Assembly (NCBI GenBank): GCA_014804795.1
Contig: JAAUZC010000015.1
Location: forward strand, 71,857-135,856
Origin: Lachnospiraceae bacterium
Lineage (GTDB): Bacteria; Bacillota; Clostridia; Lachnospirales; Lachnospiraceae
DNA: 64,000 bases
Reading direction: 5' to 3'
A program made the position numbers and the translations under genes. Position 1 is the stretch's first letter. Each line of letters starts with the position of its first letter. The notes beneath the pieces are model-generated. The model made no database searches and was not told where the DNA came from. It saw only the letters and a list, made by a program, of their open reading frames with translations. Positions 50,888-58,746 of this stretch are shown one piece after another.

Positions 50888-50953
50888 GTAAAACGTGCCA
50901 TTTGTTGTTTAACATAAGGGCAGTTCACAAAGCGTGCTGTCCGTTGTTTTGTA
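50888..50953 (-). promoter_or_regulatory. Two direct repeats in the operon leader, possible AraC-regulator sites
   Basis: Blocks around 50888-50914 and 50927-50953 repeat at a 39-base offset with shared cores CGTGC (50894, 50933) and GTTGTTT (50904, 50943). On the minus strand each reads AAACAAC-N7-GCACG-YTTT. They sit between the predicted start site and the first gene of the sugar operon. AraC-type regulators bind such direct repeats. Confidence 0.5.
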
Positions 50954-50960
50954 TAATATG

Positions 50961-50988
50961 ATTATAGTCTTATATTTGACTTTTCCAA
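50961..50988 (-). promoter_or_regulatory. SigA-type promoter of the sugar ABC/GH operon
   Basis: Minus strand TTGGAA (50988-50983), 16-base spacer, perfect TATAAT (50966-50961). Leader of about 100 bases contains the direct repeats. Confidence 0.65.
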
Positions 50989-51010
50989 TTGTTTAAAAGT
51001 ACCAGTTTAG

Positions 51011-51039
51011 TTGACATTTTATAATATCTATATTAAAAT
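51011..51039 (+). promoter_or_regulatory. SigA-type promoter of the AraC regulator gene
   Basis: Perfect TTGACA, 17-base spacer, TAAAAT; leader of about 75 bases to ATG 51121, with GGGGGATCAACA as RBS. Confidence 0.6.
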
Positions 51040-51120
51040 TAATATTGCTTTACTGTATTTTTTTAATATTATGTAGATAGTGTCTGTATATTTACATTTT
51101 TGTTAAACGGGGGATCAACA

Positions 51121-52167
51121 ATGGATTATGAAACTTTAAAAAGTGAGATTTATAAATTTAACGAAGAAGAATTATTTTACCGTAAATATTATTATGCAAG
51201 ACAGCAGGAATTTTCCCTGAAGAAATTTCTGTCGGAACTTGATATGGCCAAAGTGTATGAAAAACATCTGTTGATACCGGAAATCACAGATACTATTCCG
51301 CCCCATTTTGAAGACTACTTTTTCTTTGATATCAACAAGCGGGCCTCCATCGTTACTATGAGGCATAACAGATTTGCCCCGGCGATCATTCACGATCATA
51401 CTTTTTTTGAATTGATCTATGTTTATGACGGAAGATGTGAACAGACGATCAGCGGTCAGAAACATTCTCTCAGCATGGGAGATATTTGCATTATCCCTCC
51501 CGGAATCAAACACTCCATCGGTGTGTTTGACGACAGTATCGTGCTAAACTGTCTTATCCGCAAAAGCACACTGCACAATATCTTTTTCAATTTTTTGAAC
51601 AACCCCAATACCTTGACCGCTTTCTTTTTAAATAATATTTATTCGGAAAACGGAAACGATTATATCATTTTTCATACCGGCACCGACATGGAAATTCAGC
51701 GCGGTTTTCTCTATATGTACTGGGAATCCTATAATCAGGCGCTTTACTGGGATCAAATGATTTCCTACACGCTGATGCTCACTTTCGGCCTGCTGATACG
51801 CAACTATGAAAAAAGCATTGAACTCCCCACCTTTACTCAGAAGGCGGATGTTCAACGCTTTGCTCTGCTTCAATATATTCAGGATAATTTTGCGTCAATA
51901 ACCCTAAATCAGATTGCCGAAAAATTTCATTATACGCCGGAGTATACTTCCCGATTGATCAAATCTACCACCGGCAGATCTTTTATACAGATTTTGCAAC
52001 AGGTTCGTCTTGAAAAAGCCCAGGTGCTGCTTCAAGACACCAACCTTTCCGTAGCAAATATAGCAGATCAGGTGGGGTATGAATCTACAGAATATTTTAT
52101 CCGCATTTTCAAAAAACAAATGCATATGACACCTACGGAATACCGCAGAAAAGGAATTATTATCTGA
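51121..52167 (+). CDS. AraC family transcriptional regulator
   Basis: A 348-residue regulator with an N-terminal cupin sensor (about 75-180: HDHTFFELIYVYDGRCEQTISG, SMGDICIIPPGIKHSI) and a C-terminal double helix-turn-helix (about 245-345: LNQIAEKFHYTPEYTSRLIK; LSVANIADQVGYESTEYFIRIFKK). It is divergent from the sugar/glycosidase operon and is its probable regulator, responding to the imported sugar. It ends 12 bases before the convergent nucleotidyltransferase gene. ATG 51121 is set by the RBS; the frame opens seven codons earlier. Confidence 0.95.
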   Translation: MDYETLKSEIYKFNEEELFYRKYYYARQQEFSLKKFLSELDMAKVYEKHLLIPEITDTIPPHFEDYFFFDINKRASIVTMRHNRFAPAIIHDHTFFELIYVYDGRCEQTISGQKHSLSMGDICIIPPGIKHSIGVFDDSIVLNCLIRKSTLHNIFFNFLNNPNTLTAFFLNNIYSENGNDYIIFHTGTDMEIQRGFLYMYWESYNQALYWDQMISYTLMLTFGLLIRNYEKSIELPTFTQKADVQRFALLQYIQDNFASITLNQIAEKFHYTPEYTSRLIKSTTGRSFIQILQQVRLEKAQVLLQDTNLSVANIADQVGYESTEYFIRIFKKQMHMTPTEYRRKGIII

Positions 52168-52179
52168 TCACACCCCTTT

Positions 52180-52908
52180 TTATCTCGTATCCCTGTCATC
52201 TCTCTTCTTGCTTAATGCTCTTTGAATAATCGCATCTACATTACTTTCATCAACATTTTCCTTTTCATATTTTTGAACACGGAGCACCACCTGTTTTGAT
52301 AATGCTTCCTCTTGTTCCTGTTCTATAAACAATTCTGTCAAGTTTTCTGAATCTAACGCCGCCTTCAATAGCTGTATTGCATATTCAGAAATATTTTCCC
52401 ATCCGCCATACAGATTTCTTACTGCACAATCAATCTGCTGGTAACTTAAAGGCTCTCCCATTCTTTCCTGTTCACTCAAAATCCCTACAATATCAGACAA
52501 ATCTTTCTTATAACGTCTTCCAGACATTAATTTCATGGCAACAAGATATTCTGCACTGATCGTCCTGATATTCAATACATTAGAATATGTGCGATAATAT
52601 TTAGAATATTGTGATATTTTAGGACTATAAGAATTCGTATTCTTAAAGTCCGCATTCAGCCAGCCATTTGGCAAATCGAAACGATCGCCTACTGCATTAA
52701 CAGCCTCCTTCATGGCTGACGATGCAGTTATGACAGCATCTATATCATAAGTCATTTCACGAAATCCATAGTTTGCAAGAATTGCCGCTCCGCCAACTAA
52801 TATAATTTCAGCAGGTGTATTTCTTCCATTTCTTTTTCGGAACTCTTTTGCCAACTCTTTGAGGTAATAATCCAGATTTTCCTTTGTAAAACCCTTTTCA
52901 ACAGACAT
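52180..52908 (-). CDS. Nucleotidyltransferase-fold protein (AbiEii/DUF6036-like), likely toxin
   Basis: A 242-residue protein with the minimal polymerase-beta nucleotidyltransferase core: AEIILVGGAAILANYGFRE followed by TYDIDAVI (GG...DxD). DIDAV and the downstream RTISAEYLVAMKLMSGRRYKKDLSDI are typical of the AbiEii/DUF6036 group, where some members are toxins that modify tRNA or other RNA. Its start lies inside the end of the Xre gene (11 bases overlap), so the two are translationally coupled. As a pair this looks like a type IV or II toxin-antitoxin or phage-defence unit; function is inferred. Confidence 0.8.
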   Translation of the reverse strand: MSVEKGFTKENLDYYLKELAKEFRKRNGRNTPAEIILVGGAAILANYGFREMTYDIDAVITASSAMKEAVNAVGDRFDLPNGWLNADFKNTNSYSPKISQYSKYYRTYSNVLNIRTISAEYLVAMKLMSGRRYKKDLSDIVGILSEQERMGEPLSYQQIDCAVRNLYGGWENISEYAIQLLKAALDSENLTELFIEQEQEEALSKQVVLRVQKYEKENVDESNVDAIIQRALSKKRDDRDTR

Positions 52909-53485
52909 TTCTTATCTCGCTTTCTACTATATTAAATCTCATAAACTCTGGAATTGCTTCTTTCAGGCACTGTTCTTTCACATCAAGCGAAGCATCCAGC
53001 TTTGCAGCAAGAATAACATCCCTCGGATATAATGGTTCTGACAGCGTACAATTCCTTATGTCCTCATAGTCATTGCACAACGGAAGGTCATTTTCCCTGC
53101 TTAAATAATCCACCATTGCCAGAAGGTAAAAACTTTCCCGATACCATTTTCTTTCCCAATAGGTCCTTATTTTGTTTTCTTTTAAAGTGTCTATAATAAA
53201 TTCAATATCTCCTTTATCTTTTACTAAATGGCAGATATTACTTTTATAAATTTCAAAATCTCTTGAATCTGGTGTGCTCTCATTTTCCTTAAAACATTCT
53301 GCCAACAGTTCTTCCATTGCCACATTGAGCGTTTTCGCCAATTTATATATCGTTTCTGCCGTACACTTTTCAATTCTCGTCTTTCCCTTTACAATATCCA
53401 ACAAGGTAGTATATGGCACACTGCTTTCTTTTGCACATTGATAAACGGAAAGCTGCTTTTCCCTCAACAAACTGGCCAATTTCAT
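52898..53485 (-). CDS. Xre-type HTH protein with C-terminal extension, likely antitoxin/autorepressor
   Basis: A 195-residue protein. Residues 1-65 form an Xre/Cro-type helix-turn-helix (LASLLREKQLSVYQCAKES, PYTTLLDIVKGKTRIEKC, IYKLAKTLNVAMEELL). Residues 75-195 are a helical domain I cannot assign, containing LYPRDVILAAKLDASLDVKEQ and a C-terminal Cys. ATG 53485 has GGAGAG upstream; an ATG at 53500 is also in frame. Its promoter spacer is a palindrome, so it very probably represses its own operon. The partner nucleotidyltransferase follows. Confidence 0.85.
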   Translation of the reverse strand: MKLASLLREKQLSVYQCAKESSVPYTTLLDIVKGKTRIEKCTAETIYKLAKTLNVAMEELLAECFKENESTPDSRDFEIYKSNICHLVKDKGDIEFIIDTLKENKIRTYWERKWYRESFYLLAMVDYLSRENDLPLCNDYEDIRNCTLSEPLYPRDVILAAKLDASLDVKEQCLKEAIPEFMRFNIVESEIRNVC

Positions 53486-53522
53486 CTCACTTCTCTCCAT
53501 TCCATTGATTCATTTACTATTG

Positions 53523-53551
53523 ATTGTAACGGTATACCGTAACAATGTCAA
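53523..53551 (-). promoter_or_regulatory. Promoter of the Xre/nucleotidyltransferase operon with palindromic operator in the spacer
   Basis: Minus strand perfect TTGACA (53551-53546), 17-base spacer, TACAAT (53528-53523). The spacer holds the perfect palindrome ACGGTATACCGT (53529-53540), within a 22-base near-palindrome at 53524-53545 that has only one mismatched pair. A bound regulator would cover the whole promoter. Confidence 0.82.
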
Positions 53552-53577
53552 CAAATAATACTATGCCATATAATAGC

Positions 53578-53619
53578 AAAACCCCTGCAAATGGCATTCT
53601 CACACCACTTGCAAGGGTT
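53578..53619 (-). terminator. Rho-independent terminator of rpsB-tsf
   Basis: AACCCTTGCAA pairs with TTGCAGGGGTT on the minus strand (11 pairs, one G-T), loop of 18 bases, followed by TTTT. It begins 38 bases after the tsf stop. Confidence 0.75.
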
Positions 53620-53657
53620 CATATTCCTGTAGTTATCCGTCTTATTTCGACAAATTT

Positions 53658-54584
53658 CTACGCATTAATCTGTGCCGCAACCTCAGCCGCAAAATCCTCG
53701 TTCTTCTTCTCAATGCCTTCACCTGTCTCATAACGAACGAACTTCGTCACTTTCAGATCCGCACCATTCTCTTTTGCAACCTGTGCGATATACTGTCCGA
53801 CAGTCTGCTTGCCGTCTTCTGCTTTTACATAGATCTGATCAAGCAGGCAGATCTCTTTCAGCTCTTTATTGATACGGCCGTTGATCATGCCGTCAATTAC
53901 TTTCTGCGGTTTAGCAGACTCTTTCGGATCATTCATAATCTGCGCAAGCAGGATTTCTTTCTCGTGTGCAATGTAATCATCGCCGACTTCATCTCTGCTC
54001 ACATACTTCGGTGTCAGCGCTGCAACCTGCATTGCTACATTTTTCAGCGCTTCTCTCACTGCATCGTTATCTGTGTTGCTCTCTGCTGCCACAATAACGC
54101 CGATACGGCCGCCGCCGTGCAGATAACCTACTACAAGGGGAGCTTCCACCACTTCAAATCTTCTGATATTCAGGTTTTCACCGATTGTTGCCACTTTTTC
54201 CACAAGAGCCTCTTTAACGGTCTTGGATGCATCATCTTTCCAGCTCTCTGCAAGGAATGCATCCATATCCGCTGCTGTTGTTGCAAGTGCCTGTTGTGCT
54301 ACGGTCTCAACGAATGCCTGGAAAGTCTCATTCTTTGCTACGAAGTCAGTCTCGGAATTTACTTCCACAACAGCTGCCTTATTGCCTTCAATTGCAATAC
54401 GGCAGATACCTTCTGCTGCAATACGGCCTGCTTTCTTCTCAGCCTTTGCCTGTCCGTTCTTTCTTAAAAACTCAACAGCTTCATCCATATTGCCATTTGT
54501 CTCGGTCAGGGCTTTCTTACAATCCATCATGCCCGCGCCGGTCATTTCTCTTAACTCTTTTACCATTGCTGCTGTAATAGCCAT
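53658..54584 (-). CDS. tsf: Elongation factor Ts
   Basis: EF-Ts, nucleotide exchange factor of EF-Tu, 308 residues. ITAAMVKELREMTGAGMMDCKKAL is the N-terminal UBA/TDVGY region, and NSETDFVAKNETFQ the core motif that contacts EF-Tu. GGAGGAAATAAAA precedes ATG 54584. It follows rpsB by 22 bases. Confidence 0.98.
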   Translation of the reverse strand: MAITAAMVKELREMTGAGMMDCKKALTETNGNMDEAVEFLRKNGQAKAEKKAGRIAAEGICRIAIEGNKAAVVEVNSETDFVAKNETFQAFVETVAQQALATTAADMDAFLAESWKDDASKTVKEALVEKVATIGENLNIRRFEVVEAPLVVGYLHGGGRIGVIVAAESNTDNDAVREALKNVAMQVAALTPKYVSRDEVGDDYIAHEKEILLAQIMNDPKESAKPQKVIDGMINGRINKELKEICLLDQIYVKAEDGKQTVGQYIAQVAKENGADLKVTKFVRYETGEGIEKKNEDFAAEVAAQINA

Positions 54585-54606
54585 TTTTATTTCCTCCAAA
54601 TCTATA

Positions 54607-55380
54607 TTAAATGTTCTCCTCTGCTGCTACTTCCTCGATATCTGCAGCTTCGCTCTCTCCTGCTGCCTCTGCCATCTCTTCGCCCATATCAGCGGCTTCA
54701 CCCTGAGATGCCTCGATCACAGCATCAGCCATCTTGGAAACGATCAGTTTTACGGCTCTGATCGCATCATCATTACCCGGGATGATGTAATCCAGTTCTT
54801 CCGGATCACAGTTTGTATCACCGATACCGATCAGTGTAATGCCCAGTGCGTGAGCTTCCTGTACGCAGATTCTCTCTTTTTTGGGATCTACTACGAAAAT
54901 ACAATCCGGAATTCTGCCCATATCCTTGATACCGCCAAGGTTTCTCTGTAACTTATCCCACTCTTTCTTGATCTGGATAACTTCTTTTTTCGGCAGTACA
55001 TCAAAAGTACCATCCTCTGCCATCTCTTCAATTCTTTTCAGTCTGTCAATTCTGGACTGGATCGTCTTAAAGTTGGTCAGCATACCGCCCAACCATCTCT
55101 CGTTTACATAGTACATACCGCAGCGCTCAGCTTCGGTCTTTACTGCGTCCTGCGCCTGTTTCTTTGTACCAACGAAAAGAATTGTGCCTCCCTGAGAAAC
55201 GATATCTGCAACCGCATTGTAAGCTTCGTCTACTTTACCTACAGACTTCTGCAGATCGATAATGTGGATGCCGTTTCTCTCTGTGAAGATATACGGAGCC
55301 ATCTTAGGGTTCCATCTTCTTGTGTGGTGTCCGAAATGCACACCTGCTTCCAGTAACTGTTTCATTGAAATTACGCTCAT
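54607..55380 (-). CDS. rpsB: 30S ribosomal protein S2
   Basis: S2, 257 residues, with [20 protein letters not shown] at the N-terminus and [23 protein letters not shown] in the core. The last 30 residues form an acidic tail ([20 protein letters not shown]) beyond the usual end, seen in several Clostridia. GGAGGAAAAGAC precedes ATG 55380. Own promoter at 55510-55538 and a folded leader at 55408-55491. Confidence 0.98.
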   Translation of the reverse strand: MSVISMKQLLEAGVHFGHHTRRWNPKMAPYIFTERNGIHIIDLQKSVGKVDEAYNAVADIVSQGGTILFVGTKKQAQDAVKTEAERCGMYYVNERWLGGMLTNFKTIQSRIDRLKRIEEMAEDGTFDVLPKKEVIQIKKEWDKLQRNLGGIKDMGRIPDCIFVVDPKKERICVQEAHALGITLIGIGDTNCDPEELDYIIPGNDDAIRAVKLIVSKMADAVIEASQGEAADMGEEMAEAAGESEAADIEEVAAEENI

Positions 55381-55407
55381 GTCTTTTCCTCCATTTGGTT
55401 TTTCTTC

Positions 55408-55491
55408 CACATGCCGTACCGGTTACATGACTCCCAACTTTTCAGCCTATCTCCGGATTCCGGAGACACCAACTGAAAATCGGCATATGTG
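55408..55491 (-). ncRNA. Structured rpsB leader RNA, probable autoregulatory element
   Basis: Three nested stems on the transcript: outer CACATATGCCG with CGGCATGTG (2-base bulge), middle TTTTCAG with CTGAAAA, inner TCTCCGG with CCGGAGA. The outer 3' strand ends about 27 bases before the rpsB start. Such leaders are usual sites where S2 represses its own operon; direct proof is lacking here. Confidence 0.65.
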
Positions 55492-55509
55492 TTTTTTCAC
55501 AACGCACAT

Positions 55510-55538
55510 ATTTTACCACAAACTCCCACTCTTTGCAA
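55510..55538 (-). promoter_or_regulatory. SigA-type promoter of rpsB-tsf
   Basis: Minus strand TTGCAA (55538-55533), 17-base spacer, TAAAAT (55515-55510). It gives a leader of about 120 bases that contains the folded element. Confidence 0.75.
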
Positions 55539-55573
55539 GCAAAATCATAGCGAAGTTCCGCAAAACTCCGCTA
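55539..55573 (-). terminator. Terminator at the end of the fla/che operon
   Basis: TAGCGGAGTT pairs with AACTTCGCTA on the minus strand (10 pairs, one G-T, 6-base loop), followed by TGATTTTGC. It lies 10 bases after the YceG-like stop and directly before the rpsB promoter. Confidence 0.65.
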
Positions 55574-55583
55574 CTTTTACTCC

Positions 55584-56108
55584 CTATCTCACACTCTTTG
55601 TAATAATATCCGCAATCTCTTTCTCGGACATCCCTATCGTCAACTCATATCTGCCGATTGATATTCTTTTCGCATACCCGTTCTGGCAAAGAAACACATC
55701 AAAATCTGCCGCCGAAGAAACCAGGCCTGCCTCCTGTGCTCTCCTCGCTACAGATATGGAAGTATCACCCTGGTTTACCACAAAAGTAATACTCTCTTCC
55801 GCCAGCTCCGCCTCCGCATCCTGCACAGAAACTGCTTCATTTCCCGACACGTCAGATACGGCTTCGCCCTCATCTTCCGGCTGCGATTCTCCATCATCCA
55901 AAGCCATATCGGCTTCTTTTGCCGTCTCATCTGCATCCGCCATATCTCCCAGCACACTCTTATCTTTCTCCACCATACCAAGTTCCGCCGCCCGGCGTTT
56001 CACCGCCTCGTCGCTCATTTTAGCGTCCGTATGTCCCGACAAGATCAATACAAGCGCTGTCACCAGCATGCCGATGCCCAGCCCCCGCAGATAATATCTC
56101 AGTTTCAT
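55584..56108 (-). CDS. Small YceG/MltG-like membrane protein lacking the catalytic domain
   Basis: A 174-residue protein with an N-terminal membrane span (YYLRGLGIGMLVTALVLIL), an acidic linker (45-110) and a C-terminal domain (about 110-172). The end, FVVNQGDTSISVARRAQEAG, FDVFLCQNGYAKRISIGRYEL and GMSEKEIADIITK, matches the LysM-like N-terminal module of MltG/YceG transglycosylases. The transglycosylase domain with its catalytic Glu is absent, so it is a binding module at most. It ends the fla/che operon. Confidence 0.75.
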   Translation of the reverse strand: MKLRYYLRGLGIGMLVTALVLILSGHTDAKMSDEAVKRRAAELGMVEKDKSVLGDMADADETAKEADMALDDGESQPEDEGEAVSDVSGNEAVSVQDAEAELAEESITFVVNQGDTSISVARRAQEAGLVSSAADFDVFLCQNGYAKRISIGRYELTIGMSEKEIADIITKSVR

Positions 56109-56173
56109 CTTTCCTCACATTCTGCCGTTTCCAAGCGGCCCTTACATCAGGAAAACTGCGTTATTTTCAGATT

Positions 56174-57037
56174 TTAACGCGGTCCTTCATATAAATCTAT
56201 CACAAGTTTCACTTCACCGATGCCAAGCCCCAATTCTCTCGCAATCGCCATATTAGATTTTCCGGCCGCATGAAGCGCTAAAATTTTCTCATTGCTGTTC
56301 ACTGCTTCATTCTGCTCCATAGAACCAGACAGCATAAGCATCACATCCGTATTCTCTGCCGCTAAAGCCGCCTCTTTCTCCGGCGCTTCTCCTTCTTTCG
56401 CAGCTTTTGTTGTCTTTTTGGTCTGTGCTTTCTTTGGTACTGCCTCTACTTTCTCCGGCACAAACGGCTGAAAAGCAGGCGTCTGTATCTCTTTTCCCTT
56501 TTCCGACAAAATTTCTGTAACAGTCCCGGTTTCTTTTTTCTTTTTCTCCGGGTGCGGTTTTTCCGGAAGTTCTTTACGCTTTTCAGAAAGTTCCCCCAGT
56601 TTTTCTCTCACAGTGATCTCAGAATCTTTTATCTGCTGCAGCAGTTCCTGCAGCCTTTTATCTGTCTTATCATAAGATTCCGCAAGACTTTCTTTCTTAT
56701 TTTTTAACATATCATAAAGAAAAACCACTTCCTCATGGTTTTTATGAATTTCCTCTAAAACAGTATCCGAATATTCATTGACAGCCATAATTTTTTCATT
56801 GGAAATACGCTCCATGGAGCGTTCAGATTTCGCAATCTGTTCCTGCATCTCTTCTTCGGAAAGTTCCGTCAATCTGTTTCGCACAACGTCAAGTTCTTCC
56901 GCCACCAGACTTTTTACTTCTTCCGCTGCCAGATTTTTTGTTTCCTCTTTCAATTTTTCCTGATTTACCGGAATACAAAAGCTGGCTATAAAAATAACCG
57001 CTCCCGCCGCCAGTAATACGATCTCCAAAATTCCCAT
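56174..57037 (-). CDS. SwrB-like/DUF6115 coiled-coil membrane protein
   Basis: A 287-residue protein with one N-terminal span (ILEIVLLAAGAVIFIASF), a long coiled coil (30-160), a Lys/Pro-rich linker and a C-terminal helix-turn-helix-like segment (ILALHAAGKSNMAIARELGLGIGEVKLVIDLYEG, about 250-284). This layout and the position right behind sigD correspond to Bacillus SwrB, which activates the flagellar export apparatus; DUF6115 proteins carry the same C-terminal end. Sequence similarity to SwrB itself is low by eye, so function rests on layout and synteny. Confidence 0.72.
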   Translation of the reverse strand: MGILEIVLLAAGAVIFIASFCIPVNQEKLKEETKNLAAEEVKSLVAEELDVVRNRLTELSEEEMQEQIAKSERSMERISNEKIMAVNEYSDTVLEEIHKNHEEVVFLYDMLKNKKESLAESYDKTDKRLQELLQQIKDSEITVREKLGELSEKRKELPEKPHPEKKKKETGTVTEILSEKGKEIQTPAFQPFVPEKVEAVPKKAQTKKTTKAAKEGEAPEKEAALAAENTDVMLMLSGSMEQNEAVNSNEKILALHAAGKSNMAIARELGLGIGEVKLVIDLYEGPR

Positions 57038-57051
57038 TTTTTCTCCAATAC

Positions 57052-57822
57052 CTAACGATCCGTTAAAATTTCCATATATCTTCCCATTTTGGTTTTCATT
57101 TTCTGAAGCGCTCTTGTGTGAAGCTGAGAGATCCTCGACTCCGAAACTTCTAAAATGGAGCTGATCTCCTTCAACGTCAGTTCTTCATAATAATAAAACA
57201 GGATAACTTTCTTCTCTTTTTCTGTTAATATCTCCAACGACTCCATCAATATCTTTTTCAGTTCATCTTTTTCGATGACTGTTTCCGGAGAATCAAACTG
57301 TCCGGAATGTATTCCTGTCTCAGTGGGCAGTTCACTCCCCTGCTCCATAAACTCGTTCAGGGAAACTACGCCTGTTACTTTCATCTGCCCCTGCCAGTCC
57401 AGATATTCGTCATCCGTAATGCCAAGCGCTGCCGCTATTTCCTCGTCTGTGGCGGGCCTGCCTTCTCTGCTCTCTATCTCCCGCATCGCAACGTCTATCT
57501 TTTTCTGCTTTTGGCGTATCGTTCTGGGAATCCAGTCCATCTTTCTGATCTGATCCAAAATGGCTCCGCGGATCCGCAGACTGGCATAAGTCTCAAATTT
57601 GACTTCCTTGCACAGGTCATATTTATCAATCGCGTCAATCAGGCCAAACACACCATAACCAACCAGATCATCATATTCCACATTATAACCCAAATACATA
57701 CTGAGTCTGCCGGCTACAACCTTTACAAGGGGCGCATATTCTATTATAATTTTCTCTTTCGCTTCAGGGCTTTTTGTTTTTTCATACTCATCCCAAAGCC
57801 TTTTCTTTTCCGCCTCATTCAT
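57052..57822 (-). CDS. sigD: Flagellar/motility sigma factor SigD (FliA/sigma-28)
   Basis: A 256-residue sigma-70 family factor of the FliA/WhiG group. Region 2: YAPLVKVVAGRLSMYLGYNVEYDDLVGYGVFGLIDAIDKYD, FETYASLRIRGAILDQIRKMDWIPR; region 3: RPATDEEIAAALGI; region 4: LTLKEISSILEVSESRISQLHTRAL. It directs transcription of late flagellar and chemotaxis genes from TAAA/GCCGATAA promoters. No strong ribosome site precedes ATG 57822; translation may be coupled to the preceding gene, whose stop is 10 bases upstream. Confidence 0.97.
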   Translation of the reverse strand: MNEAEKKRLWDEYEKTKSPEAKEKIIIEYAPLVKVVAGRLSMYLGYNVEYDDLVGYGVFGLIDAIDKYDLCKEVKFETYASLRIRGAILDQIRKMDWIPRTIRQKQKKIDVAMREIESREGRPATDEEIAAALGITDDEYLDWQGQMKVTGVVSLNEFMEQGSELPTETGIHSGQFDSPETVIEKDELKKILMESLEILTEKEKKVILFYYYEELTLKEISSILEVSESRISQLHTRALQKMKTKMGRYMEILTDR

Positions 57823-57832
57823 AGTCTACAGT

Positions 57833-58204
57833 CTACTCTTCAGCAGTTCCTTCCTCCGCACTTTCCTGACTCTTTCCCTCTTCATCCGGATTTTTTTCCA
57901 TGGCCTCTTCACTGTTTTCATCTTCTACAGGCTCCGGTGATTTATTCTGTCTGTCTATTATATCCAATATTCCTTTCAACAGGCAGCCCAGAATATAGAA
58001 AACAAGCAGAATGAGAAGCAGTCTTGCCAGGAATTCATGCAGCTCACACCCCCGTACCACCATCAGTATGCTCGTGATCGCGCCTGCTGTCAGCATGATA
58101 AAAGGCGGTATCAGTCTGCGCTTTGCTTCCTTACTGTTACTGAAGCGTACTTTCCCGCGGCCGCTTTTCTCTTTTTTCTGTTCTTTTGCCTCTTTTTTCG
58201 CCAC
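57833..58204 (-). CDS. Small membrane protein of unknown function between cheD and sigD
   Basis: A 123-residue protein: very basic N-terminus (KKEAKEQKKEKSGRGKVR), two hydrophobic spans (about 32-50 and 58-82: FIMLTAGAITSILMVV; LARLLLILLVFYILGCLL) and an acidic tail rich in Glu/Asp. No family recognised. The start is GTG 58204, set by GGAGGC nine bases upstream. It is in the fla/che operon, so a motility role is possible. Confidence 0.8.
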   Translation of the reverse strand: MAKKEAKEQKKEKSGRGKVRFSNSKEAKRRLIPPFIMLTAGAITSILMVVRGCELHEFLARLLLILLVFYILGCLLKGILDIIDRQNKSPEPVEDENSEEAMEKNPDEEGKSQESAEEGTAEE

Positions 58205-58247
58205 GCCGAAGCGCCTCCTGTTCTAATTCCGCATCTGCAGATGCTGT

Positions 58248-58733
58248 TTATATACTCTTTTCCGGTTTTCCTACTGCCTTAATTACATATATTCCCGTTT
58301 CCGGATAATATATTACCGTACGGCCATAATTTAATCCGGTATCCTCCGCCAACAGCTTGATACGCATCGCTTTCAGTTTTTTCCTGGCCGCCTCCGCATT
58401 TCTCTCACCGACTTTTACCAACTCTGAGTTTCGCTGAAAAGCAAACATCTGAGCGCCGCCTGCCAGCTTTGCTTCCAGCCGCCCTCTGTTTGCCCCTGCG
58501 CGCACCATTCTCTTTACCAGTTCATCTATTCCTGAATCTACAAATTTCTCTACACACTCGTTATGACTTATTACTGTCGAATCCGGCAGCATCGCGTGCA
58601 GTAATCCACCGACTTTCGTAATCGGATCCCTGATAGCAACTCCCACACAGGAACCAAGCCCCAACGTAGTAATACCATCCGGGCTTTTACAAATATTAAG
58701 ATCCGCCATTCCGACTTTAATTATAGTACCCAT
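58248..58733 (-). CDS. cheD: Chemoreceptor glutamine deamidase CheD
   Basis: CheD deamidates receptor glutamines and binds CheC in adaptation. The 161-residue protein has the catalytic Cys in TTLGLGSCVGVAI, the His in GGLLHAMLP, and the Thr/Ser-type AKLAGGAQMF motif. It follows CheC by 13 bases; the CheC-CheD pair is typical of Bacillus-type chemotaxis. Confidence 0.97.
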   Translation of the reverse strand: MGTIIKVGMADLNICKSPDGITTLGLGSCVGVAIRDPITKVGGLLHAMLPDSTVISHNECVEKFVDSGIDELVKRMVRAGANRGRLEAKLAGGAQMFAFQRNSELVKVGERNAEAARKKLKAMRIKLLAEDTGLNYGRTVIYYPETGIYVIKAVGKPEKSI

Positions 58734-58746
58734 TTTCGTTCACTTC

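Noticed and set aside
50891-50905. A catabolite-responsive (cre) site near the sugar operon
   Set aside because: The TGTAAAACG word has one base too many for the cre consensus.
50888-50953. Direct repeats as a CRISPR array
   Set aside because: Only two imperfect copies, no cas genes, and the position in an operon leader fits regulator sites better.
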